From the NCBI GenBank assembly GCA_910577875.1, contig CAJTNY010000002.1, positions 1 to 64,000 of the forward strand: a stretch of 64,000 bases of DNA, in the 5' to 3' direction. Both the position numbers and the translations under genes were made by a program. This DNA is from an uncultured Christensenella sp. Its GTDB lineage: Bacteria; Bacillota; Clostridia; Christensenellales; Borkfalkiaceae. Below the pieces are notes generated by a model. That model made no database searches and was not told where the DNA came from. It saw nothing but the letters and a program-made list of their open reading frames with translations. How positions within the stretch are numbered: position 1 is the stretch's first letter; every line of letters begins with the position of its first letter. Positions 50,458 through 58,657 of the stretch are shown piece after piece.

Positions 50458-52866
50458 TCAAATGATTATATTTATCAATCTTTTCGGTACTAAAATAAAT
50501 TTCTTGATTTGTTTGTCTGCAATTAGAGGTGCGATGCTTTCGTGCGATTTTACGAGCTCTTCAATCCTGTCTGCAGGCATATCCGCAGGAACGGTGATTT
50601 TCGTTTTGATTTTGCTGTTTATCTGTACGGCATATTCGAAAGTGTCTTCGCCGCATTTTTCAGGGTCGTACGAAGGCCAGCTTTCGTACGCAATCGTGCC
50701 GTCGTGCCATAAAACGGTCGTCCATATTTCTTCTGTCAGGAACGGTATCACGGGGTTCAAAAGTTTTATAAGTCCTTCAGCGTATTCGAGCGGGAAATTG
50801 CGTCCTTCGCTTATTTCCTTGTAAACTGCGTTTACGAAAATCATCATCTGCGAAATAGCGGTATTGACTTTCATAGTTTCGTAATCTTCCCCGACTTTCT
50901 TGACGGTCTGATTGTAAATCTTTTCAAGGTTTGAATTGGCGGCGGGAGTGATTGCTTCGAGTTCGCAGTAAAGTCTGTAAATTCTGTCTATAAACTTCTT
51001 TATGCCCTCTATATTCGCCGTATTCCAGGGTTTTGTGTCTGCGACGGGACCCATAAACATTTCATACATACGCAGAACGTCCGCACCGTAATCTTTAATT
51101 ATGTCATCGGGGTTTATTACGTTGCCTAAACTCTTAGACATCTTGTTTCCGTCCTCGCCGAGTATCATACCCTGATGGAACAGCTTTTTAAACGGCTCTT
51201 TGCAGGGAACAAGACCTTTGTCGAACAGGAAACGGTTCCAAAAGCGCGAGTAGAGCAGATGCCCTACCAAATGTTCTTTGCCGCCGATATAGAAATCTAC
51301 GGGCATCCAGTGTTTTAATAGTTCGTAATCTGCAAACGCTTCGTCGTTGTGCGGGTCGCAGTATCTTAAAAAATACCAGCTCGACCCGGCGGAACCGGGC
51401 ATTGTCGTCGTTTCGCGTTTCCCGTTCAAATTTCCGACTTTGACATTTACCCAGTCTTGCGCATTTTCAAGCGGAGCGTTTCCTCCGTGCGCTTTGTAGT
51501 CGCTCATTTCGGGGAGAGTAAGGGGAAGTTCGCTGTCCGACAACAGCACAGTTTCGCCGTTTTCGAGGTGAATAACGGGCAGAGGTTCTCCCCAATATCT
51601 CTGACGTGCGAATATCCACTCGCGCAGTTTGTAAGTCACGGTCTTTTTACCGCAGTTATTCTCCGCCAGCCAGTCGGACATTTTATCTATTGCCTGCTGT
51701 TTTTTTAGTCCGTTTAAGAAATCCGAATTTATGTGCGTGCCATCGCCCGTGTAGGCTTCTTCCGATATATCGCCGCCTTCGAGAACCTGAATGACTGGAA
51801 TATCGAATTTTTTTGCAAACTCGTAATCGCGCGTATCGTGTGCCGGTACCGCCATAATCGCGCCCGTGCCGTAAGATGTAAGAACATAATCCGAAATATA
51901 AACGGGAATTTTGCTCCCGTTTACGGGGTTTACGGCATAAGCACCCGTAAATACGCCGGTCTTTTCCTTGTTGAGGTCGGTTCTTTCCAAATCCGATTTA
52001 CTTGCGCAGTTATTTTTATATTTTTCTACTTCGGTTTTTTGTTCTGGCGAGGTGATTTGGTCTATCAATTTATGTTCGGGCGCAAGTACGCAGTAAGTAA
52101 CTCCGAACAGCGTATCGCACCTTGTTGTGAATACGGTAAAACTTTTATCGGTTCCGTCGACTTTGAATTCGACATTTGCGCCTTCGGACTTTCCTATCCA
52201 ATTTCTTTGCGCTGTCTTGGAAGCTTCGGGCCAGTCTAAGCCGTCTAATTCTTCGAGGAGTTTCTCGGCGTATTTGTTTATGTCGATAACCCATTGTTTC
52301 ATATTTTTACGGATAACCGGATAACCTCCGCGCTCCGATTTGCCGTCGATGATTTCATCGTTTGCAAGAACGGTGCCGAGTTCCTCGCACCAGTTTACGG
52401 GCGTTTCCACATATCTTGCGAGTCCTGCTTCGTAAAGCTGTTTGAATATCCACTGCGTCCATTTGAAATAGGAGGGGTCGCAGGTAGAAACGGTATTGTC
52501 CCAATCGTAAGTAAGCCCCAGCATTTTCAGCTGTTCGGTAAAAGTTTTTATGTTTTCTTGCGTGAACCCTTCGGGATTGCGTCCCGTCTTAATAGCAAAC
52601 TGTTCCGCAGGCAGTCCGAAACTGTCGAAACCGATAGGGTGCAAAACGTTGTAACCCTGCATTCTTTTCATTCTCGCAAGAATATCGGTTGCGGTATAAC
52701 CTTCCGGATGTCCTACGTGAAGGCCTGCGCCCGATGGATAGGGGAACATATCTAAAACATAGTACTTGGGTTTTGAGAAATCCCGTAATTCCGTACGGAA
52801 AGTTTTATTCTCGTCCCAGTACTTTATCCATTTTTTTTCAACAGCGTTAAAATCCGTATAAGCCAT
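50458..52866 (-). CDS. leuS: Leucyl-tRNA synthetase
   Basis: This class Ia synthetase charges tRNA(Leu). The 802-aa protein has the HIGH-type motif FPYPSGAGLHVGH (about 40-52), the CP1 editing domain with TTRCDTLFG and the GTGAIMAVPAHDTRDYEFA site, the KMSKS motif NKMSKSLGN and the C-terminal anticodon and tRNA-binding domains. AAGGAA lies before the ATG. I see no T-box leader: its promoter is only about 28 bases from the start codon. Confidence 0.97.
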   Translation of the reverse strand: MAYTDFNAVEKKWIKYWDENKTFRTELRDFSKPKYYVLDMFPYPSGAGLHVGHPEGYTATDILARMKRMQGYNVLHPIGFDSFGLPAEQFAIKTGRNPEGFTQENIKTFTEQLKMLGLTYDWDNTVSTCDPSYFKWTQWIFKQLYEAGLARYVETPVNWCEELGTVLANDEIIDGKSERGGYPVIRKNMKQWVIDINKYAEKLLEELDGLDWPEASKTAQRNWIGKSEGANVEFKVDGTDKSFTVFTTRCDTLFGVTYCVLAPEHKLIDQITSPEQKTEVEKYKNNCASKSDLERTDLNKEKTGVFTGAYAVNPVNGSKIPVYISDYVLTSYGTGAIMAVPAHDTRDYEFAKKFDIPVIQVLEGGDISEEAYTGDGTHINSDFLNGLKKQQAIDKMSDWLAENNCGKKTVTYKLREWIFARQRYWGEPLPVIHLENGETVLLSDSELPLTLPEMSDYKAHGGNAPLENAQDWVNVKVGNLNGKRETTTMPGSAGSSWYFLRYCDPHNDEAFADYELLKHWMPVDFYIGGKEHLVGHLLYSRFWNRFLFDKGLVPCKEPFKKLFHQGMILGEDGNKMSKSLGNVINPDDIIKDYGADVLRMYEMFMGPVADTKPWNTANIEGIKKFIDRIYRLYCELEAITPAANSNLEKIYNQTVKKVGEDYETMKVNTAISQMMIFVNAVYKEISEGRNFPLEYAEGLIKLLNPVIPFLTEEIWTTVLWHDGTIAYESWPSYDPEKCGEDTFEYAVQINSKIKTKITVPADMPADRIEELVKSHESIAPLIADKQIKKFILVPKRLINIII

Positions 52867-52894
52867 AATAAAATTCCTTATTTTTATTTATTCA

Positions 52895-52923
52895 ATTATA
52901 TCCAAACTGTCTGAATTTGGCAA
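52895..52923 (-). promoter_or_regulatory. Promoter of leuS
   Basis: Minus strand: -35 TTGCCA (52918-52923), 17 bases, -10 TATAAT (52895-52900). Confidence 0.75.
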
Positions 52924-52964
52924 ATAAAATAACCAAAATCCATTACTTTAATTTTAAAAACAGC

Positions 52965-52993
52965 TTGAAAATATCCCCGAGCTGTGTTATATT
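52965..52993 (+). promoter_or_regulatory. Promoter of HTH-LytM fusion gene
   Basis: -35 TTGAAA (52965-52970), 17 bases, -10 TATATT (52988-52993). CAGCT and AGCTG (52961-52965 and 52980-52984) form a short inverted repeat across it, a possible self-operator. Confidence 0.6.
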
Positions 52994-53015
52994 GTTTTTG
53001 GAGTTATTATTGCTG

Positions 53016-54668
53016 ATGAAGAGTTTAGGTTCATTTATCCGATACGTGAGAAAAAGTAAAGAGCTGACGCAGGAGCAGATTGCGGAAAGTCTTAATATTG
53101 CAACGCCTGTATTAAGTAAATGGGAGAACGACAAAGCCGTTCCGTCGCTTGATTTGCTTTGTAAACTGTGCAATATTTTAAACGTTAGTATAGAAGAATG
53201 TATTTCCGCCGAACTGTCGGACGGCGATAAAACACTTCCGCCGGAAAAATTCGATTCTTTAAAACTCGGTGAAAATATACGACTGCTGCGTATAAAAAAC
53301 GGATGGTCGCAGGCAGAAGTAGGCAAAAGACTTTTCGTTTCTTCGCAGACGGTAAGCAAATGGGAAAGCGGCGGAATATCGTCTTTGGAAGTTCTCGGCA
53401 AACTTGCCGAGCTGTTCGGCTTGACTCCGACGGAACTGTTGAACGGAATTGAACGTATTCGGTCTATACCTGAAAAACAAACTACCGCCGAACAGCTAAA
53501 AAAGCCTGACAGATTAAAAATAAAATTTACAGCCGTAATACTTGCCGTAATAATTTTTATGGGTGCGATTGCAGGGCTTATAGCCGGACTTGTATTAAAA
53601 AATAAAAACGGCGATAGACAAAATGACGGAGATAACACTCAAACGGAACAGCCGGACGATAGCAATCCGCCACAAACGGAACAGCCGGACGATAACAATC
53701 CTCCACAAACGGACGACGCCGTTAAAATTGATTTTGCAAGTCCCGTTAAATCGTTTTACAGCGCAGAGGTGAGTTCTATTTGTCCCGATTCATATAAATT
53801 TAATACAGATAAATTATTGTTTTTTGAAGTGGAGACTGACGAAGAGATTTACGCAGCGGCGGACGGCGTAGTTGAAAGGTGCGGCTTTATGTATATCTAT
53901 ATAAATCACGGTAACGGGCTTATAAGCAGTTACTCTATGATTAAGCCATTAGAAATAGAGGTAGGCAGTGAAACTAAAAAAGGACAGCTAATAGGAAAAA
54001 CAGCCGCTCATCATTTAGATTTCGGATTAAAGCTAAACGGAGAACCTGTCGATCCTTTGGAATATCTAACCGAACTGCCCGAACCTGTTGAACGTCACGT
54101 TCACGTGTGGGGCGAATGGCAAAGCGGCAAATTTCTACACTGGCTGGAATGCTCCTGCGGTGAAAACAGCAAGTCAGAACCTCATACGTTCAAAGACAAT
54201 ATATGCACCGTATGCGGATACGAAATTCCGAACATATCAACAGATATAGATAAAAACGCTTTTTGTTTACCTATGCAATCGAATATATATAGAGTCTATG
54301 AGGAAGACATTATTTATAATGACGGTGTGACTACTGATCATTATGGCATAGATTTTTCTGCTGATGCGGGTGACAATGTTTATGCAGCTTCAGACGGAGT
54401 GATTGAAAGAATTACTGACAAAACAGATTATTGTTTAATAAAAATTAAACATAGTAGCGGCATAGTAAGCGTTTATTCGGGAGTTATTCCCAAAGATAAT
54501 CTGAGTGAAGGTAGCAAGGTCAAAAAGGGAGATTTGATTGCGTTCGTTTCGGAAACGCCGATCAACAGAGAATGTGAAGACGGACCGCACCTGCATTTTA
54601 CTATGTTTTTTAACGGCGAATATGTTAATCCGTTAGATTGTATTCCGTACAAAGAAACTCAAACTTAA
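53016..54668 (+). CDS. Membrane-spanning double-XRE regulator fused to tandem LytM (M23)-like domains
   Basis: A 550-aa fusion. Residues about 5-60 and 85-142 are two XRE helix-turn-helix domains (each with a SKWE turn), then a transmembrane helix (169-194), a TEQPDD-repeat linker (200-234), a degenerate LytM domain (236-350), a four-Cys knuckle (C379, C381, C397, C400) and a second LytM domain (415-545). The second keeps HYGID (H442, D446) and HLH (H525, H527), but the usual YxH catalytic His reads YSG; the first lacks HxxxD and has HLD instead of HxH. The DNA-binding part is inside and the LytM part outside, so I infer a one-component envelope sensor rather than an enzyme. ATG 53016 is used; TTG 53010 is possible. 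It is divergent to leuS. Confidence 0.82.
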   Translation: MKSLGSFIRYVRKSKELTQEQIAESLNIATPVLSKWENDKAVPSLDLLCKLCNILNVSIEECISAELSDGDKTLPPEKFDSLKLGENIRLLRIKNGWSQAEVGKRLFVSSQTVSKWESGGISSLEVLGKLAELFGLTPTELLNGIERIRSIPEKQTTAEQLKKPDRLKIKFTAVILAVIIFMGAIAGLIAGLVLKNKNGDRQNDGDNTQTEQPDDSNPPQTEQPDDNNPPQTDDAVKIDFASPVKSFYSAEVSSICPDSYKFNTDKLLFFEVETDEEIYAAADGVVERCGFMYIYINHGNGLISSYSMIKPLEIEVGSETKKGQLIGKTAAHHLDFGLKLNGEPVDPLEYLTELPEPVERHVHVWGEWQSGKFLHWLECSCGENSKSEPHTFKDNICTVCGYEIPNISTDIDKNAFCLPMQSNIYRVYEEDIIYNDGVTTDHYGIDFSADAGDNVYAASDGVIERITDKTDYCLIKIKHSSGIVSVYSGVIPKDNLSEGSKVKKGDLIAFVSETPINRECEDGPHLHFTMFFNGEYVNPLDCIPYKETQT

Positions 54669-54683
54669 CAAATACGCTCAGAA

Positions 54684-54723
54684 TTTAACGCGTCTGCAAC
54701 TAAATGTGCAGGCGCGTTAAAAT
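54684..54723 (+). terminator. Terminator of HTH-LytM gene
   Basis: A long stem (TTTAACGCG and CTGCA paired with TGCAG and CGCGTTAAA, one mismatch) with an 8-base loop, followed by TTGTTTT. Confidence 0.72.
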
Positions 54724-54746
54724 TGTTTTCGGTTATAATTTAATTA

Positions 54747-54962
54747 ATGAAAACACAGTTAATTTTAAGTCTGTATGATTCGCTCGTTCAGGGCGAAAAG
54801 ATAGACCGACAAAATTTTTGCATAAAAAACGCAATTTCGGAAAGAACGTTTTACAGGTATATCCGTGAAATCAGTCTGTTTTTAATGCACTCCAGACATA
54901 ACGCAGTTTTGAAAATGGACGATATCGATAGCATTTATTATCTTGAATTGATTAACGACTGA
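54747..54962 (+). CDS. Short HTH protein resembling the N-terminus of WYL regulators
   Basis: A 71-aa protein that looks like the N-terminal winged helix of DeoR/WYL regulators: LILSLYDSLVQGEKIDRQNF, then ISERTFYRYIREI with the recognition helix. The WYL and C-terminal domains are absent, and a terminator overlaps the stop codon, so this is either a complete mini-regulator or a truncated remnant. A -10 TATAAT (54734-54739) ends seven bases before the ATG and there is no ribosome site, predicting a leaderless message. Confidence 0.65.
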   Translation: MKTQLILSLYDSLVQGEKIDRQNFCIKNAISERTFYRYIREISLFLMHSRHNAVLKMDDIDSIYYLELIND

Positions 54963-54984
54963 CAGTTTCTGTCAGTCGTTTTTA
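54954..54984 (+). terminator. Terminator overlapping the stop codon
   Basis: A perfect 12-bp stem (AACGACTGACAG with CTGTCAGTCGTT), loop TTT, then T3. It overlaps the last codons of the short HTH gene. Confidence 0.85.
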
Positions 54985-55040
54985 AGACAATGAATATTTA
55001 AAATGGTAGAATTAAAAAGAAAAAATTTATGGGGTTATCT

Positions 55041-57653
55041 ATGAAAAAATTTTTATTAATTTTTCTTTCGTGTATAGCTATTGCAAGCTGTGCATTTGCT
55101 CTGACATCGTGCAACAAGGAAAATAAAGATTCAAATCCCGCACCTGTCGCAGGGCTTTTTGAGTTGAAAGATATTCCGTTTTTTTATGAAAATCTGCTTA
55201 TAACCAAGTATGATTACCAATTTTATACGAACGGTACGGTAAAAACAACCGTATACGCATCAGCAATTTCGGGTAATTATTCAGATGTAAAAACCAATTA
55301 CGGTACGTATGTTTGGTATGAAGGTACTGATTTTATATATGTTTCTTGGTCCGGCAGTTCGAACGTAATTGACCTGAAATATACGGGCGAATCTATTACA
55401 AACGGAATAATGACGAACTATTTTGCGGGGGCAAACGATAACGGTGAAGTGGCGGGAAAGCTCGCGCTTGCAAGTTACTCCGTCCATACTTACGCAAACT
55501 ATTATGTGTCCAATGCCGGCGGAACGATAAGAGGTGAAAAAGAGCAGTACATAAAAAAAGGAGAGAACGCAACGACTGTTACTGCCGTGCCGAACGACGG
55601 TTTTGAATTTATAGGTTGGTCGGACGGAATAACGGAAGCTGAACGTCACGATGTTAATGTTACTGATAATATTATAGTTACCGCAAATTTCAAGCAGGTT
55701 GATGAAATATATAAACTCAATTATGAAGCGGGTTACGGCGGAAAGATAGAAGGAGAAGAATATCAGGAAGTGGCGGAAGGGCGTAACGCTTCAACCGTAA
55801 AAGCCGTAAGCATTGCAGATAGTTATGTTTTTGTGAAATGGTCTGACGGTGTTACAACTGCAGAAAGAACAGATTTGAACGTTACTGAAAATATTAACGT
55901 CACGGCGGAGTTCAGCTGGGCTTTGCCGTTTACGTACGTAGCATCTGAACACGGCAGAATAGAGGGTGAGACAACTCAGTATATAGCAATGGGTACTTAC
56001 GGTACGACAGTAACCGCTATTCCCGACGAAGGATACAGATTCTACCGCTGGTCGGACGATTTAACTACTGCAACGCGCCGTGACGAGCATACCGAACACA
56101 TTAATAAGTGGAAATTCACAGCATACTTTTTACCTGACGATACAACACCGAGCGTACCGGACACGCCCGAAACACCTCCGGTGATAAACTATTCTCTTAC
56201 TTATACCGCAGGAGCTGGCGGAAAAATAATAGGCGCATTAAGTCAGACGGTTGAAAGCGGTAAGGACGGCTCGTCCATAATTGCTATTGCGGACGACGGC
56301 TACAAATTTATAGGCTGGTCGGACGGAGTTCAAACAGCGGAACGGCAGGATACAGGCGTTACGGACAATATAACTGTTACGGCGCTGTTTGAAGTTAATA
56401 CTGATTTTGCAGGCGGTAACGGTACGGAAACCCGACCTTATCAAATTGAAACAGCCGAACAGTTGCTTTCAGTAGAAAATTATCCTTTGGCGTATTTTGT
56501 GCTTATTGACGATATTATGCTTGAAGATAATTTTACCCCTATGTTTTCTGATGACAATATGTTTAACGGCGTATTTGACGGTAACGGACATAAAATAAGT
56601 AATCTGACTATTTATAATACTACAACTTTCTATGCGGGGCTTTTCGCCTGTATAGGGGAAAGCGGTTGCGTTAAAAATCTTATTCTCGAAAACGTCGATT
56701 TAAAGGGAACAAACTACATAGGCGCAGTTGCGGGTTACTCGCTCGGCGTGATAGAAAACTGTACGGTAAACGGTGAAATAAACTATCTTTCCGAAAATTC
56801 TTACAAAGTTTTCATTGGTGGTATTGTTGGCAGAATTGACAATAAAATCGACAAGTGCTCTTCTAACGTAAATATTATTTGTACCGAATTAAACGGCGAA
56901 GCAAATTTGGGCGGTTTAGCAGGTTACATTGACGGGGAGAGTTTAAGTTTATCGGATTGTTTTGCGGTAGGTAATATTTTATGCGAAAGTAAAAAATCGA
57001 CACTATATGCCGGCGGACTTTTTGGGTATTCAGGGTCCATTAATTTAATAAATTGCTACGCAACCGGAGATATAACGGCAACTGGTCACTTCCATACCTA
57101 TGTAGGCGGATTCATAGGTCAAGGTTATTCTATAACAATAAGCAATGGCTACGCAACCGGAGATATAACGGCAACCGGTTGCGAATATACCGATGTAGGC
57201 GGATTTGTCGGTAGTGGTAGGTTAACAGTCAGCAATAGCTACACGACGGGAGATATAACGGCAACTGGTGACTACTATGCCTATGCAGGCGGATTTATGG
57301 GGAGCGGTGGAGGTGGAAGTACTATTAACGTAACTTCGTCCTACACGGTAAGTAAAATAAGCGTTGCTTCCGAAGGAACGGTTTATTCGGGCGCATTTGC
57401 TGGATATACAGATAATTTCAAAATGACAAATGCGCATTGGCTGTATTATGAGGACAGCGGTGTGGAATATGCAATAGGGTACAGCGATTCTATGGGTATT
57501 CCATCAAGTATAGGTTCTACAAAGCATACTACAATTTCGGATTTTTACACGCTTGCTGATGCTTTAAATACAGGGCTGGAAACTCCTGTATGGGAAAATG
57601 TAAACGCCAATTCGCTGCCTACCTTAAAAAAGGGTAACGGCGAGGAAATATAA
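55041..57653 (+). CDS. Large surface lipoprotein with InlB B-type and GLUG-type repeats
   Basis: An 870-aa lipoprotein: a signal peptide with lipobox LTSC (C24), a unique N-terminal domain to about 150, four divergent InlB B-like repeats (about 153-218, 223-291, 297-363, 384-450, each with a W-S-D core), then a GTETRPYQI lead and a long GLUG-type beta-solenoid region (about 485-800). The distal GLUG units are nearly identical (see repeat 57061-57300). It should sit on the outer face of the membrane or wall, perhaps in adhesion or polymer binding; the ligand is unknown. ATG 55041 has GGGGTT upstream; ATG 55029 is an alternative. It follows the HTH-LytM and short HTH genes, but its own promoter (-10 TAGAAT near 55007) is likely. 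Confidence 0.82.
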   Translation: MKKFLLIFLSCIAIASCAFALTSCNKENKDSNPAPVAGLFELKDIPFFYENLLITKYDYQFYTNGTVKTTVYASAISGNYSDVKTNYGTYVWYEGTDFIYVSWSGSSNVIDLKYTGESITNGIMTNYFAGANDNGEVAGKLALASYSVHTYANYYVSNAGGTIRGEKEQYIKKGENATTVTAVPNDGFEFIGWSDGITEAERHDVNVTDNIIVTANFKQVDEIYKLNYEAGYGGKIEGEEYQEVAEGRNASTVKAVSIADSYVFVKWSDGVTTAERTDLNVTENINVTAEFSWALPFTYVASEHGRIEGETTQYIAMGTYGTTVTAIPDEGYRFYRWSDDLTTATRRDEHTEHINKWKFTAYFLPDDTTPSVPDTPETPPVINYSLTYTAGAGGKIIGALSQTVESGKDGSSIIAIADDGYKFIGWSDGVQTAERQDTGVTDNITVTALFEVNTDFAGGNGTETRPYQIETAEQLLSVENYPLAYFVLIDDIMLEDNFTPMFSDDNMFNGVFDGNGHKISNLTIYNTTTFYAGLFACIGESGCVKNLILENVDLKGTNYIGAVAGYSLGVIENCTVNGEINYLSENSYKVFIGGIVGRIDNKIDKCSSNVNIICTELNGEANLGGLAGYIDGESLSLSDCFAVGNILCESKKSTLYAGGLFGYSGSINLINCYATGDITATGHFHTYVGGFIGQGYSITISNGYATGDITATGCEYTDVGGFVGSGRLTVSNSYTTGDITATGDYYAYAGGFMGSGGGGSTINVTSSYTVSKISVASEGTVYSGAFAGYTDNFKMTNAHWLYYEDSGVEYAIGYSDSMGIPSSIGSTKHTTISDFYTLADALNTGLETPVWENVNANSLPTLKKGNGEEI
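57061..57300 (+). repeat. Tandem DNA repeats within GLUG region
   Basis: Three near-identical copies of a unit containing GAGATATAACGGCAAC begin at 57061, 57154 and 57244, so the period is 93 then 90 bases. They encode ATGDITATG or TTGDITATG followed by a variable stretch and GGF. The high DNA identity suggests recent duplication and possible copy-number variation. Confidence 0.85.
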
Positions 57654-57671
57654 TACTAAGCAAAAAAATTT

Positions 57672-58037
57672 ATGTTTAATGTAAATATTCAGAAAAGAAC
57701 TCCTTCTTTCATTGCAAACAACTGGTTGACCAATAATCAGGCGGAAGAGATAAAAGAGTTTTTAAAACGGCTTTTATTTGTATTTTTAAATAACAATACA
57801 AATGATTGGTTTACGGTAAGTGATTTGGTAGGCGGATATAATGAGGATTGGACGGGTACGCCTTTACAGTATATTTATAACGCTTATAAAGTAAGGAATC
57901 CTGATACGGCCGAAATGCGGGCTGCGATAGACGTTGGCTGGTTGTTTCTTGAAATTTTAGATAGTGATAAACAGAATATATTTGAAGCAAGACATAAGAA
58001 TAGAGAAGTGCGCGTAAGGCAATACCGTAAAATATGA
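57672..58037 (+). CDS. Hypothetical protein
   Basis: A 121-aa soluble protein I do not recognise. It has an amphipathic helix region (QAEEIKEFLKRLLFVFLNNN), an aromatic and acidic middle (WFTVSDLVGGYNEDW) and a very basic tail (ARHKNREVRVRQYRK). There is no signal peptide, membrane segment or Cys. It lies 18 bases after the lipoprotein with no ribosome site, so it may be co-transcribed, and it ends at a bidirectional hairpin. Function unknown. Confidence 0.62.
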   Translation: MFNVNIQKRTPSFIANNWLTNNQAEEIKEFLKRLLFVFLNNNTNDWFTVSDLVGGYNEDWTGTPLQYIYNAYKVRNPDTAEMRAAIDVGWLFLEILDSDKQNIFEARHKNREVRVRQYRKI

Positions 58038-58052
58038 AAACCGTATCTAAAA

Positions 58053-58083
58053 ACGGAGCGCAATTTTGCGCTCCGTTTTTTAA
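58053..58083. terminator. Bidirectional terminator
   Basis: AACGGAGCGCAA pairs with the CGCTCCGTT arm around a T-rich loop, with A and T runs on both sides. It serves the hypothetical gene and the convergent membrane gene. Confidence 0.82.
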
Positions 58084-58090
58084 AATAAAT

Positions 58091-58576
58091 TTATTTCTGT
58101 TTATCGTCTTTGTCGTCGTTTGATTCTTTCGACTTGATAGAAAACTCAATATTTCTGTTTGCCTTGCAAAGCGCGTCAATAAACTCGTCGTACCATTCGT
58201 CCTTAACTACTATAACAATAAAGCTTGAATTACTGAAATATACGGTAAGCTTGTTCGTCGAGCGGTCTAAAAGCACGGTTTCGATATCGCTTATATCGTA
58301 TTTGCTTTTTATGATTCCGAAACTCGTTTTGAGTGTATTACCGTCAACCGAATAATAAGAGGAGACGAGCAGACTTATTAAAATCACGAGCAGAACGGCG
58401 GGAATCAAAAACATCAGAGAATATTGAATAATCGGAAATAACATATTTGCGGCGGAAGTTATATCGCCTGTTACGACCGTAAAAATGTTAAGTCCGATAC
58501 CGATAAAACAAAGAGCAATGCCGACGCAGATTAAAATATAAGTAAGTCTCGTAAATTTGTACTTAAAAACTTTCAT
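58091..58576 (-). CDS. Two-helix membrane protein with bacterial PH-like domain
   Basis: A 161-aa protein starting MKVFKYKFTRLTY. Two transmembrane helices (about 13-35 and 50-76) are followed by a cytoplasmic domain (YYSVDGNTLKTSFGIIK, ISDIETVLLDRS) that resembles bacterial PH/DUF304-type domains, and an acidic, charged tail. The frame is open to 58612, but ATG 58576 fits the promoter: -10 TATAAT (58584-58589) ends seven bases away with no ribosome site, so a leaderless message is likely. Function unknown. Confidence 0.72.
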   Translation of the reverse strand: MKVFKYKFTRLTYILICVGIALCFIGIGLNIFTVVTGDITSAANMLFPIIQYSLMFLIPAVLLVILISLLVSSYYSVDGNTLKTSFGIIKSKYDISDIETVLLDRSTNKLTVYFSNSSFIVIVVKDEWYDEFIDALCKANRNIEFSIKSKESNDDKDDKQK

Positions 58577-58583
58577 ATTTTCA

Positions 58584-58651
58584 ATTATACTTTGATATTG
58601 GTTAAAAAGCAATCAAAAACTATTGAAAAAAATCCGTTTATAGGTTACAAT
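58584..58651. promoter_or_regulatory. Divergent pair of start-proximal promoters
   Basis: Minus: -35 TTGCTT (complement of 58607-58612), 17 bases, -10 TATAAT (58584-58589), seven bases from its ATG. Plus: -35 TTGAAA (58623-58628), 17 bases, -10 TACAAT (58646-58651), six bases from its ATG. The -35 boxes are only ten bases apart, so the polymerases may compete. Confidence 0.68.
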
Positions 58652-58657
58652 ATAATT

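Noticed and set aside
52917..53015. Upstream start for the HTH-LytM gene
   Set aside because: It overlaps the promoter; the XRE domain begins at 53016.
58592..58657. Upstream start for the aconitase homologue
   Set aside because: It contains the -35 and -10 boxes of its promoter; the family-like start is ATG 58658.
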